From Acanthosepion lycidas (lineage: Eukaryota > Mollusca > Cephalopoda > Sepiida > Sepiidae), in assembly GCA_963932145.1 (NCBI GenBank), contig OZ010582.1:13357409-13421408 (forward strand): 64,000 nucleotides of DNA, given 5' to 3'. Of the stretch, positions 42,215 to 53,483 are shown one piece after another. The position numbers and the translations under genes are program-made. The notes under the pieces are model-generated. The model had not been told where the DNA came from, searched no databases, and was given only the letters and a program-made list of their open reading frames with translations. Each line of letters begins with the position of its first letter. Within the stretch, counting starts at the first letter, position 1.

Positions 42215-42216
<2 letters not shown>
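41953..42216. other. Unassigned sequence
   Basis: Nothing recognised. Confidence 0.5.
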
Positions 42217-42269
<53 letters not shown>

Positions 42270-42480
42270 GAAATATAGTTTTAAGGTGTGCTATATTTAT
42301 GGGAGAAAGTGCTCAATATCAGAGATAGAGCGTATGCAAATATAAATATAAAAGTGAACATTGAGGCCAACACCCAGAGGCGACAGGCTGTTTCATGATA
42401 GACGCAATCTTTAGGCGGTCTGTCGATTGCGTCTAGCATGAAACAGCCTGTCGCCTCTGAGTGTTGGCTTCAATGTTCAC

Positions 42481-42523
<43 letters not shown>

Positions 42524-42540
42524 CGTGCGTGTGTGTGTGT
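42217..42540. repeat. AT-linked dispersed repeat with large palindrome
   Basis: AT tract 42217-42265, then the dispersed repeat 42267-42409 matching 8302-8447. The palindrome arms 42352-42409 and 42425-42482 pair at 55 of 58 positions around a 15-base loop. The palindrome is followed by AT 42481-42508 and GT 42509-42541. Confidence 0.95.
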
Positions 42541-42686
42541 GTGAATGAGTCAGAGAGAAAGAGCGATTTTATAAAATATCAATTATTTAACTTGTGACTT
42601 ATGTAACAGGAATTTGCAAAATAGAGTCAAAAATACATAAATGAAACATCTAAAACTTCAAGTAAACTATTATATGAACGCATAAA

Positions 42687-42740
42687 ATAGACTCTCTCCC
42701 GTCAGTTTCGACTTATGAGGATCTGACAGCTTAATTGATT
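42687..42740. repeat. Dispersed repeat fragment (CTCTCCCGTC motif)
   Basis: Diverged relative of 5417-5475. Confidence 0.55.
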
Positions 42741-43034
42741 CAGTTATGACATTTTGTGCGATAATCTTAAGTGGCATTTAAGACCCGCTACTGATTTACA
42801 AAGGAGGACACATATGGAGCAAGAGTGAAGATTGTTAGATGAGATCACTGTTAGATTGGATCACCTTTTAGTTCCTGCTCTCGCTTCACGAAGATGATTC
42901 AGACAAGGAGATTGAAAACTGCTGAGTCCACTAAAACACGTTGATCTCCATTTTACTCGGTCCAAGGCTAAGCGCTCAAGAGTGTTATGTGGTATATTGA
43001 CAGCTGAACACTCAGAAATATTTAAAACAATATA
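42741..43034. other. Unassigned sequence
   Basis: Probably continues the repeat on either side. No gene recognised. Confidence 0.4.
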
Positions 43035-43190
43035 GTCCATTGGTCTTAGGTGTGGCAATAAACTACATTCAGCAGGCAGCAAGGCCTCTGATCGGAAAGT
43101 TTTAAGGTGCGTAGAACCATCTCTTAGTTTCTGGTGTTTCCAGAGCCATCCTGACCCAGGCTGATATCACCTGCTAGGATCCTAATTCTG
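43035..43190 (+). repeat. Dispersed repeat, pair member 2
   Basis: Partner of 33675-33845. Confidence 0.65.
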
Positions 43191-45099
43191 GGCAAATAGT
43201 GAACCCTTAAACTGGAGTCAAAACATAAAAATATAAAAATAAATTAGAAAAAATTACAAGGAAATTATTTTCATATTAGAAAATACCAGCAATATTTTTT
43301 TCAAAATAAAAAAAAATACGCCATAAGTCGTAAATATGCCGTTAACCAAAACAAAATGTTCCGTGCACTGGATGTATATAAAAATAGGTCTTATCATAGT
43401 TTATATTTAACGATTGTAGTTTTAATTAAAAGAGTATCTAATTTATTAAAGCGAAAATGTATTTAAAGTGAACGAATTTCAAAATCCCCTTTCATAAATT
43501 CTGTTACTCTGATATCAAAATGAGGCTGCTACGTTACATCGATGCTGTCATTTTTTTTTAACGACTCTCCACGTTTTGCCCGCAACTTGAAATTGTAACG
43601 TTATAAATACGCTGCCTTGTTACGTTAGCAGAGAACGGAAATAAAATACAGGCGAGACTATTCTCAAGAATTCTATGGAAAAGAGCTATAGAATCGCATA
43701 TTTGTCTGAAAGTTTGTCATTTGATAGGAACAATAATCTTTTGTCTAAGGTAATCACCAGTAAAATTATTTCGAATAAAATTACTCGGGACGTCACAGCT
43801 TTATCTGAAACATCTTTGCCTTTTCCACATTTTTTTTCCTTTTTGTAAATCGTTGTTGTTTCCCTTGTTTTTAATCCTTAATCCCGACTCTGATCTTTTA
43901 AAGCTGATTTTAGTTTTCCTAAAAACAGAATTCACAAATCTGGACTGTAGGATGTCTGAAAGTCAATGCTGATGCAATGTTTCGCCAAGCCTTGCGAATG
44001 ACATGAATAATATACTCTCTTGGTATTTGTGAATGTGATGGCGAGGGAACAGACAAGATCGCTTAAAGGCATTTCATGAATGAACGAATAAAATCAGATG
44101 AGATGTTTATACGCAAATATTCTCAGATTGTTTGCAAATTATTTGTCATTTGCTCTTTTCATCATGGATCACCCACCTCCCAACGCCTATCATTTTTTTT
44201 TATTTTTAAATCCATTGCGTCGACATGGTATTAACAAAAATTTACATCTCACAATCATTTTCTGAAATATTTTTGTAAAGCTGCACAGTGCTGTCTAATT
44301 TCTTGAATTCTCTAATGCAACTATTTTGTTTTGCTGAACCCAAAGACTTTCAAGCAATATCATTACCAAGGCTGCGTAGACTATACTCAAATTAGTTGGA
44401 TCTCTCCGTGACGAACGTCGTATAGTTGTGCCAACTTTCATCCAAGCGCCAGTTTGATTACAAGTTAGTAAAAGTATTTTTCTTATCTTTAATTTTTCTA
44501 TATTTTCTCTCAGTGTTTACTGTTTGCCAGAAAAAAATATTCAAAAACTTATATAGTAATTACGTGTTTTTTTATGGAATAAGCGAACTTAAAACGAATA
44601 TGCGTAAGCCTATTTTAAAAAAATAAGCTAATTAATGATGTTTATTTTTTTCATAATTTCCCATCAAATGCCAATAAGTGAACATTTCAATGATTAAATA
44701 GACAGTTTTCCTACTTCGATATATTTGTGGGTCTCATCTCCAGGACGTCGTTAGTGTGCTATGATAAACTTGTCGCATTCTTCCATGATATATCAAAAAG
44801 CAAGGAATGATTTTAGTGTTGTCTTTCATGTAACGAGTAACAGGTTTCAATTGGTTATATTAAGCATACAAGAGGACAACATATCAGTGGTTATTGAAGA
44901 ATCCATTATCGCTTGTCAGTAACGAGTCCTTGAGCAAAATATGTGGCCAGTGGTGACATAGTTCCATGTTTTATATTAGAGACATTAAAAGACATTTTCT
45001 CACCTGAAATATTTACCTTTAAATATGTATAATCAATAAAATAAATATTTTCTTCCGCGCTTTTAAATGAAATATTTTGCTTAATGTTATTTTATAAGA
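43191..45099. other. Unassigned sequence
   Basis: About 1.9 kb without a recognised element or gene. The frame 44426-44626 has no motif. Confidence 0.5.
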
Positions 45100-45410
45100 C
45101 GATTTTTAAGACATTGTTATGTTTATACGTTATTTTAGATCAAATATTTAAGTAAATGCTCTGTTTTATAATAAACAGTATTAAACATCATTTACCGGCC
45201 TGAATGTCCGAGAAATTTTCATAGAAAATATTCGTCCCCCGACAGGAATCGAGCCAGTATCCTATAAGGAATAGGTCATTTAACTTGACGTGCCTTTTAA
45301 CCGATTCGCCCACAGAGGATCGTTCGATTAGCAAGGTCGAATGTACGTACAGATATGAATGTGCGTGAGAGATTCATGGAAGATTGAAGTTTAAAGACAG
45401 TAAATTCGAC
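45100..45410 (-). mobile_element. Foldback tRNA-SINE element, copy B (left arm and spacer)
   Basis: Minus-strand SINE: the B box GGCTCGATTCC is the complement of 45245-45255, and the tail (TAAACAGTATTAAAC, ATTTAAGTAAATGCTCTG on the plus strand) lies to the left. After the tRNA-like head comes the spacer GAGAGATTCATGGAAGATTG and TAAAGACAGTAAATTCGACC in the same order as copies A and C. The plus-strand right arm is missing. Confidence 0.75.
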
Positions 45411-45673
45411 CATGATAATTGATCTTTTGTCTTTTATTCTCACATTAGTGTATTGTTTCCTATAGATTCCTTTATATGACTGCTCTGAACATCATGTCAT
45501 CTGTTATCTTATGTAACTAATAATGTTCCCACTAATTCAGGAAAATTCAGTGACAGCACTGTTACCCCTTTACAAAAAATACAGAAAATGATTGTGAGAA
45601 GATGTAAATTTTTGGTAGGACTTCTAATTCTATCGCCTAACTGTAAAGTTTGAATAATTCCAATTAGAACATA
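45411..45673. other. Unassigned sequence
   Basis: Nothing recognised. Confidence 0.5.
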
Positions 45674-46144
45674 CCGTAATTTCCCATTTATAATACACAT
45701 TTTTAATAAAAATAATAAGCATGGGTGCGTATTATGCACAGCTAAAAATATGTTTTAAAATTTCCGTAAAAAAAAAATAAGAATTATCATAAAAGTAAAT
45801 TAGAAAAATATTATTCTATATTTAAAACCATTTTTAATAAGAGTATAAAACGCTGGCCAAAATGAAAATGGAGAGGTACAATTTATAGAGTTTGATTACC
45901 AAAGGTGTGCGTATTATAGTGATTTTCCAAGCACAGCTTAGATGTAGCACAAGGCCGAAAGTATTGGGCACCCAGTGAGAATCGAACTCACTACTCAGTC
46001 GTAATTAATCTAGCGAGACAAGCTTTCTATTACACCACGTCGAGGTGGCCCAGGTGTGCGTATTATATGTGAGTAGAAGTATTTTCCCACACTTTCACGT
46101 TTGCGTATTATGGATGAAGGCATATTATACATGGGGAATAACGG
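45674..46144. mobile_element. TIR element with TA target, carrying a nested SINE
   Basis: The left end CCGTAATTTCCCATTTATAA and the complemented right end CCGTTATTCCCCATGTATAA are inverted repeats of about 25 bp, each bordered by TA. Internal GTGCGTATTAT repeats resemble the terminus. Probably a Tc1/mariner/pogo-type non-autonomous element. A 133-bp SINE sits inside. Confidence 0.85.
45919..46051 (-). mobile_element. tRNA-like short SINE (copy 2) with 16-bp target duplication
   Basis: AGGTGTGCGTATTATA occurs at 45903-45918 and again at 46052-46067, exactly bordering the SINE. The SINE matches 3667-3796; read on the minus strand it has GAGTTCGATTCTCACTGGGT and ends CTTGGAAAATCAC. This fixes the ends of the family at about 133 bp. 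Confidence 0.95.
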
Positions 46145-47624
46145 TATATTTTACGCCCATTTCTATTTGTGTGTATTTACAGAATTTTTTTTTTTTTTTT
46201 CAGAATAGAAACTGTCTTTCTCCCGTTTTTTGTCTAACAAACGTTAGTGCACACAGGCAATGCGACAGTATAGAAATAACAATTCATTTTGTGCTTTTCC
46301 TGCAGTTCAATGTAGCACGTCGTATAATTATTTATTAAGACTTTGGTATATAGTGCATGAAAATCACTGTTGCATTTCACTAGCTGAAAATCTTTTAAAA
46401 TCACATTTAAAAAGACAAAAAAAAAAATAATGATTCGGGTTTCTAATTTCAAGACATCTAGACTCAACCGTATCCCTGCTGTTAAAAAATGTTGCATTTA
46501 GACCAAGCGAGAAAGAAATGAGTGCTCTAGAATTTACATTTTTTTTTTCTGTGATAACCAGGGAACTGTTTATTTCTCTGTAGCATTCCATTAAGGTTAC
46601 TGATGAAATGGTATTTACTATTGTGCACATGAAAAAAAAAAAAAAAAAAACTAGGTGAGGCCACGGGAAAATATAGGAAAAGAGAAACCCCCGCCATAGA
46701 TAATAGAAAGAAAATGAATACAACAGTGGTGTTCCAAAATGGCTTGATACGCAGATATGCGATCGTTACAAACTCAACATGTGGTTGCATTAGAAATTTT
46801 TCTTTGTTATATATCTTGATGATGGGAACAAGATTTTAATTTGCATGCGAAGAAAAAAAAAAGTATTGCAAACAACCATAACATTAAGATGAACCACCAT
46901 AACTAAAAGAAAATTATTAATTGAAAAAAATCACTAAAAAGGAAAAAGAAGACTTAAAAATCTCTAATATTGAAAGCCATAAAGAAATCTAGAAGAAATA
47001 GTACAGGAATGTGAGTATAAAAGAATAAAGTTCAATAGAGAGAATATATGGTTATCAGAAAAAGAAAGAAACCAAAACGTTTGTTAACTGAAAGTAACTT
47101 AGTTTGGCACAAGGTTATTTTTTCTGAGGATTGAATGTTAAAGAAATCCGGTGCTCTTGTTAAAGAAATATACGACGAAAGAATTAACAATTTACTATAA
47201 GAAAACAGAATATATCGGCTTTATAAAGACATGCAGCCAGAAGTATAACGCTTCGAAACGGAGACTTTAAAATCAAAAATATACATAATTTTTTGTGTCT
47301 GGGGAGAGGTTAGTAACAGACGACAGAAAATGTGGCACGAGGATGGCAAGTCCACACTGGAACAGCGAGGGAGGCCTTTCAGAAAAATATGCAAAGTATA
47401 AAGAAATAGGAAAATTTCGTTAACTAAAAAAAGATATTACTGAATTAAACATATATCCTGTTACATAGCAGTGAATGATGGCTAACTAATTCACAAATAA
47501 AAACACAAAAAGAAGAAAATCCACAGATATGTGGATTAACAGACGGAGATACTGAGAACGCCACGGACAAATCAGTCTACACCGGGAAGTTCTTTTAAAA
47601 ATGGTAGAAATACATAGAGAGACT
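46145..47624. other. Unassigned sequence, possibly upstream RTE-like remains
   Basis: No block identified with confidence. The purine-rich style from about 46850 continues into the RTE-like fragment at 47625. The 119-codon minus frame 46364-46723 shows no motif. Confidence 0.4.
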
Positions 47625-47860
47625 ATTGATATTTCTGGGATACATTATGGGAAAAGAATACTCGGAAAATTTAATACTCACATATTAAATGAAGGAGTGG
47701 AAGCAAACAGTACATCGCGTTTGGGTGAATGAAGGACAGACTGAATACAAAAGTATAAATAATGAGCCAAATTTGATAAGAAAAACAAATAAAGAACATA
47801 TTGTCGCCCACATTCTGATGGAACAGGGCATATTAAAGAAAAAAAAGGATAACTAGTGAA
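47625..47860 (+). mobile_element. RTE-like LINE C-terminal fragment
   Basis: Broken plus frames give IMGKEYSENLILTY, corresponding to IMRKExLENLxLTG, and VAHILMEQGILKKKKDN, corresponding to the extreme end after WRAMIxxV. Stops and frameshifts make it a relic. It ends near an A-rich run at 47836. Confidence 0.7.
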
Positions 47861-48330
47861 TGTCGAACTTGTTTCTATGGATGGTTATGGGATACTAAAG
47901 AAATATTAATCTTCGATACGAGTCTGCAGAAAATGGATAAGAACAATCCAATCGAAAATTTGACAAGACATTAAAGTTTCAGTTTTATAATTCTTCGCCT
48001 TTCAAACTTAAGAATTTAAATGGTTTAAATTATTAATAGTTAATTCTAATATTTCACGCAAATTAAAAAACTTTTAACACACAATTTTGAATCATCATGA
48101 GAACGCGAAATCCTTAATGTTTAGAACATATCTCCACCTGAAGATTGCAAGAACTGCATGGAACTCCGAGTCATGCTATCGATGTTGAACATTATCTATA
48201 TTCACGAATATATACTTATAGCTCTGTTTTATAACACTGAGCACTGTATTTATAACACCCGAGGAAGAAATATATTTTACGTATATGCAAGTTTTTGTTT
48301 CATCGTTGTAGTTTTTTTCCCTACCATCCT

Positions 48331-48332
<2 letters not shown>
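47861..48332. other. Unassigned sequence
   Basis: Nothing recognised. Confidence 0.5.
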
Positions 48333-48387
<55 letters not shown>

Positions 48388-48412
48388 GCACAGACACACA
48401 CATATATATATA
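48333..48412. repeat. (AT)n-(CA)n-(AT)n microsatellite
   Basis: AT 48333-48380, ACAC-type run, AT 48402-48412. It abuts the 3' end of the Penelope-like element on its right. Confidence 0.95.
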
Positions 48413-48748
48413 TTAATGCATGTTTCATTAAATAATATAGACAAGTTTTGTCTATTTATCTTAAAAACAGGAGGAAAACACCATATTGCACCATAATGAC
48501 ACATGTTTAAATCCAATCTAAGCTTTTGGCTTACACAAGACATTATCAAAGATGACAATTTCAATAACTCAAACAACACACGAACGAAACAACAATGATT
48601 GTCCGCCTTTGCGGCATGAAAATTTGCGAGATGCGAAAGCGAAAATCACGTCGCAGCTCGTGACGCTGCACATGACCACACGACAGTAAAAACGAGAAGT
48701 ATTAAGTATGGGAAACCGTTGGTATAAAGCAGTGGCTTCTAATATAAA
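48413..48748 (-). mobile_element. Penelope-like element 3' untranslated end
   Basis: The complement matches 59862-60245 in order: TACTTCTCGTTTTTACTGTC, GTCACGAGCTGCGACGTGAT, TTGTCATCTTTGATAATG and ACAAAACTTGTCTATATTAT then TTAATGAAACATGCATTAAT. It lies right after the stop of the GIY-YIG-type coding fragment and ends in an AT tract. Confidence 0.85.
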
Positions 48749-48913
48749 TTATAGGCATTTAAGGATAATTGTGGAGATTTCATAGTTTATTTTGTTCAGG
48801 TTAGGTTTTAAGTCTTTTATGCATAAAGCTTCAAGAATTTTTAATTTTTGTTTATTGTATAGTTGCGTTTTCAACAAGGATTTTCTGGAATTGAGTACTC
48901 GGGCAGGCATGTT
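48749..48913 (-). pseudogene. C-terminus of Penelope-like GIY-YIG endonuclease
   Basis: An open minus-strand frame ends at a TAA complement at 48749. It reads SLLKTQLYNKQKLKILEALC, IKDLKPNLNKINYEISTIIL and KCL. Penelope-like polyproteins end with a block like LxILEALxIKxxKPxxNxxxx, where the EALxIK helix is the last part of the GIY-YIG domain. The catalytic Tyr/Arg parts upstream are not present. Only the last 55 codons remain in frame, so it is a truncated relic. Its 3' end and the repeat at 59862 let the family be followed. Confidence 0.75.
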
Positions 48914-49012
48914 GATTTAAATGCCTAAAAATGTTAGAGATATCATTTAAATGTAGAGTCAAGCGCTGTGAAATATGCATTAATGAAAAATTGCCGGCTC
49001 AGTATACACAAT

Positions 49013-49051
49013 ACATATATATATATATATTGCGTGTGTGTATATATATAT

Positions 49052-49144
<93 letters not shown>

Positions 49145-49157
49145 TGTGTGTGTACGT
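49013..49157. repeat. (AT)n-(CA)n-(AT)n-(GT)n microsatellite
   Basis: AT and CATA runs 49013-49068, CA 49068-49096, AT 49097-49141, GT 49142-49152. Confidence 0.95.
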
Positions 49158-49210
49158 CTAGAGAGAGAAAGAGACATACATACAGACATTGGGACGCATA
49201 TATTTATATA

Positions 49211-50498
49211 CGGTCAAAGATGATATTATTCGTATGACCATCCATCAATTTTTTTTTTTTATCCATTTCACAGAATCTCACGTTCGTATGATATCAGGTT
49301 CTTTTTCTATGTTATTAAGCACAAAAAGGAATATAAAACTCAGAAACAGAGAATTATTAATTTTCACCTGTTAGCTATCCCCAGATCTACGGTACAGTTC
49401 GTTATAAAGAAGTTTAAACAATTTGGCACGACAGAGAATTTGCCTGGGCGTGGAAGAAAACGCAAGTTGTCACCGAGAACTGCAGGAAAACTGTGCCGCG
49501 ACGTTAATATAAACCCAATAGTTTTTTTTGAAAGACATCGCCAAATGTTTGGATACGATGGTTATCAGCGTAAGTACTCGCAAAATAAAACGTTATTTAA
49601 ATAGAAATGGATCGTATGGGAATCAACCACGACCAACCCCAGTCCATAAACCATGTCACATTATTGCTCGGCTTAATCTTGCCAAAACGTTTTTGGACAA
49701 AGAAAATTGCTTTGCGGAACAAGTACTATTGAGTAATGAAACAGAAATTAAGCTTTTTAGACATAATGATGTATAGAAGAATTGAAGCAAGAAAGGTGAG
49801 GCTTTCCTCCCAAGGAACACAGTGACAACATTAAAACATGGACATGGCTTGATGATGTTTTGGGCTTGTTTTAGCTCAAGACCAACCGGACAATTAATTG
49901 CAGTGAGAGGAATAATGAAATCTGCCGACTGTATCAAAATTCTGGATGAAAATCTACAAATATCAGCGCAAAATATTCATCTTGGTGGCGATTTACTTCG
50001 CAGCAAGATAATGGTTACAAACATACGTCTAAATCATTAATTTCGTGGCTTCAGAAAAAAGAACATTGTAGTTCTGCCATGGCCTTCACTGAGCCCTAAC
50101 TTGAATCCTATTGAAAATCTATGGCAAAAATTGGAAGTTGAAATAAATCAGTAATTAGAACGTGTAACCATTGAAGAATGGAAGAAAATCTTTTAGTAAA
50201 CGATTGCAGCAAGATATGAAGATGAGTGGCTATGCAATTGACTATCAATATTGTGAAAATTTTCAATTTTTTCTATTTTTCATACTGAACGAATAATTTG
50301 GTTCTTTCTTGTTATTCATAATTCGCCTGTCAAAATTGTGGTATTTGAATTATTGTTCTGAAAATTGAGTCTTATGTTCCTTTTTTTTTTTGTTCAAATT
50401 AACATATGAAAACCTGACATCATACGGGCATTAAATTCTGAAAAATGGTTGAATATATTCAAAATTCATAGTTGTACGAATAATTTCGTCGTTGACTG
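49211..50498 (+). mobile_element. Tc1-like transposon, nearly full length but broken
   Basis: The left end CGGTCAAAGATGATATTATT (then CGTA) and the complemented right end CAGTCAACGACGAAATTATT (then CGTA) are inverted repeats, flanked by TA at 49209-49210 and 50499-50500. The length, 1,288 bp, is in the usual Tc1 range (about 1.2-1.7 kb). The transposase frame is broken in several places. Confidence 0.95.
49385..50245 (+). pseudogene. Tc1-like transposase, frameshifted
   Basis: Order of blocks, in several plus frames: RSTVQFVIKKFKQFGTTENL and PGRGRKRKLSPRTAGKLCRD (DNA-binding domain and GRPR-like hook), RYLNRNGSYGNQPRPTPVHK, ARLNLAKTFLDKENCFAEQV, then LLSNETEIKLF, where the first catalytic Asp (usually SDET) is Asn. 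MFWACFSS and QQDNGYKHTS (second catalytic Asp) follow, then [20 protein letters not shown] (third catalytic acid, Glu in PIENLW). Frame changes near 49540, 49780, 49990 and 50060 and in-frame stops split it. It would have cut and pasted the element at TA sites; it is now inactive. Confidence 0.95.
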
Positions 50499-50544
50499 TA
50501 TGTGTTTGTTAATGTGTTAATATTTTCAAATAAACTTTTTTAAT

Positions 50545-51720
50545 CATTTCACCCCAAGGCCATCTTGACAGTAGGATCGAATCATTGACTCAGGATCGAA
50601 TGTGACTGAATATACCATGTTTGGATCGACAGTGGCTGAAGTCAAGATACCAAGTCAGGATCGATTACATTAGCCTCTTTGAATTTTGTCAAGAATCGAG
50701 AGAGAGCACAAGTCCAGATATGACAGTAATTTTCATTACACTGACTAGTGGTAAATATATAAATATACAAGATAGAATCTGACAAGAAATGTTGACTGGA
50801 AGGACACATTGAACTATCCCTGCAGTCGACCTCGCAATCCATTCAATATAATCACCCCACTTCATGTCAGTATAAAATGTGAGCTCAGATAGGCGCAAGG
50901 ATCAGTTTTGAAGGTTAGCATCAGACATGCTTGTCTATGCTGATTAAATGAAAGCAGTTTTGTTTAGAAGGCGTTAAAATTTACAAGCATTCCTTGCTAA
51001 GACTAATCACTGATTTTGGGTTCTTTTTTTTAAAACAGTTGCCTGTTTTACATTGTCGGATTTGTCGGACTTACTACTTAAACAGGAATAAATTGTTGTC
51101 ATCACTATAAAATCAAATATGGGAAAAGATGAAATCGAGAATGTCGTTGATGAAAACAAGAAACAACGCAGGTACAAGGATAGAAACCTCAGCGACCCGG
51201 CATTAATATGAAAATAACTAGAAGCGTGTTCCTTAAATATGACCTTCATGCACGGTTTGTTAGAAACGATGTGATTAAGCCAAATATTCCTTCTGAGACC
51301 ACCGCATCTTTGGAGATTGTGGAGGAGGCCATCATGCCAAATCCCGTTAAACACATTCACTGTTCTTATCTAAAGCTTGAGAGATAAATTCAGTGATCGT
51401 CTTTAACACATCAGCTGTAGACTTGGAAGCCATATTTTTTTATCCGAAAGTGGGTCTTGTGAAGTGAGCTGCTTAACCACTTCGGCGTTAATAAGAGATT
51501 TTAGTAGATTGCCAAAAACGTAAGTGGGCGATGATTCTAGAAATTTTCCCATAGTACACAAAGACAAGAACTATAAAGGAGGGCTTCCCTTAATCTGGAA
51601 CGCAAGAAATAGCGAGGCATTTATTCTACAGTTTGTAGGGAACAGACGTCAGTTCAGTAGCACATTTCTTCAGGAATATTTCAAGAATATCATCGAAACC
51701 GAAAGCCTTGTGGGGATCTA
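50545..51720 (-). mobile_element. Jockey-like LINE 3' half, third large copy
   Basis: Minus-strand frames give FNGIWHDGLLHNLQRCGG (the FDxVWHxxLLxKL block), IWLNHIVSNKPCMKVIFKEH, FHINAGSL, and MTTIYSCLSSKSDKSDNVK (the residues after the YADD box, with the YADD itself lost to a frameshift). Near 50898-50642, LSELTFYTDMKWGDYIEWIA corresponds to LRLLGLxxxxxLRWxxYIxxxA. The 3' end TTTCACCCCAAGG lies at 50546. Order and strand match 5905-7490. It is more decayed than that copy but retains a segment that copy has deleted. Confidence 0.85.
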
Positions 51721-52218
51721 GTTTAGAAAGGATAATTTGATTTTCTGCATTTTTTCACATCCAATATTAGTACCTTTATCAAGATATGGAAATAAATTCT
51801 GGTTTTAACGTCAAACTGGAGATGGTTAAGTTTTATTGAAAAAAATAATGCCTTAAGTGTTAAATTCTTCAGATGCAACGACACGTTGAGGAAAATAGTA
51901 GAGAAAAAACCTCTCAAATAGGGGGTGAGCATATCCTTAACTTGAAAATCAGCTTTTAATTCCTTTACCGTTTCTCGAACCGGTACAATTTTCATCAAGT
52001 AAAAATACTAGCAATCTCCACCGCAACAACCATATTTAATAATCACTCTGAAGTCAAACTTAGTGCGATATTTACTTAATTACTAAATATAACATATTTA
52101 CTTTCTTGATAAATTACAATGATTTCAGTAAATTGGCATATTGATAAAATAATCATTTTTCGAATCGTTTCGATAACAAATAATTATGAAAACATTATCA
52201 CCATAAAAACTATTTTAT
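51721..52218. other. Unassigned sequence, possibly upstream LINE remains
   Basis: The 91-codon minus frame 51723-51998 lies where the upstream part of the LINE would be, but no conserved block could be identified. Confidence 0.35.
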
Positions 52219-52635
52219 TTACATCTTTGCTGTCCGGCCTTTAAAAACATAACGTACACTAATGTAAATATGTCTAGTGTGACGTTTCTTAGGAAAACTG
52301 CTGTGAAGTTTCCGTTTCACCAAGGAGTAATTTATTGATTCTTGATATATAGATTTGTTTATATGAGTTTTGACTCCATCTCGTGCGTGGTAATTGAAAA
52401 ATGTCCGATCGATTGTTAGTTCTGAATCGAAAGTAGTTCCCAATATATTTATATAGATGTCGGCTTTCTGAGAGTATTTAGGTTCGGTTAGGCTTTTAAG
52501 AAAGAATGTACGCGCGAAATCGAGGTGAAAAAATACTTTGCAGTCGTATAAGTAGAAGTGGGTAAGCACAAATAGTGTCGTGTGCCGATAAGTAACAATC
52601 GAGACACTTGCATCTACTTTGCAAACGAATAACAA
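52219..52635 (-). CDS. Unrecognised 138-codon open frame
   Basis: The longest open frame in the window that is neither microsatellite, polypyrimidine tract nor RT. It starts MLFVCKVDASVSIVTYRHTT and ends YVFKGRTAKM. The composition is mixed rather than low-complexity and slightly basic, with no signal peptide, membrane segment or catalytic motif recognised. It begins about 40 bases left of the GATA minisatellite. It has no neighbours of related function. It may be an eroded element fragment or chance. Confidence 0.2.
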   Translation of the reverse strand: MLFVCKVDASVSIVTYRHTTLFVLTHFYLYDCKVFFHLDFARTFFLKSLTEPKYSQKADIYINILGTTFDSELTIDRTFFNYHARDGVKTHINKSIYQESINYSLVKRKLHSSFPKKRHTRHIYISVRYVFKGRTAKM

Positions 52636-52675
52636 ACGTTTAAGTATTTACTAAGTATATCTCGATACAAAGACG

Positions 52676-52694
52676 ATAGATAGATAGATAGATG

Positions 52695-52743
<49 letters not shown>

Positions 52744-52949
52744 AAATATAAAAAGATAGATAGATAGATAGAATCAACGATTGACATAATAAAAGTAGTA
52801 TATTATTTATGTATAAGAACCGAATAAGAAAGAAATTAGATAGACATATAGATAGATAGATAGATAGATAGAATCAACGATTGACATAATAAAAGTAGTA
52901 TATTATTTATGTATAAGAACCGAATAAGAAATTAATTAGATAGACAGAC

Positions 52950-52980
<31 letters not shown>

Positions 52981-53371
52981 ATCAACGATTGACATAATAA
53001 AAGTAGTATATTATTTATGTATAAGAACCGAATAAGAAATAAATTAGATAGACAGACAGACAGATAGATAGATAGAGAGATAGATAGATAGAATCAACGA
53101 TTGACATAATAAAAGTAGTATATTATTTATGTATAAGAACCGAATAAGAAATAAATTAGATAGACAGACAAACAGATAGATAGATAGATAGAGAGATAGA
53201 TAGATAGAATCAACGATTGACATAATAAAAGTAGTATATTATTTATGTATAAGAACCGAATAAGAAATTAATTAGATAGATAGATAGATAGATAGATAGA
53301 ATCAACGATTGACATAATAATAGTAGTATATTTTATGTATGATAACCGAATAAGAAATAAATTAGATAGAC

Positions 53372-53402
<31 letters not shown>

Positions 53403-53483
53403 ATCAACGATTGACATAATAAAAGTAGTATATTTTTTATGTATGAGAACCGAATAAGATATAAATTAGATAGACAGAGAGAC

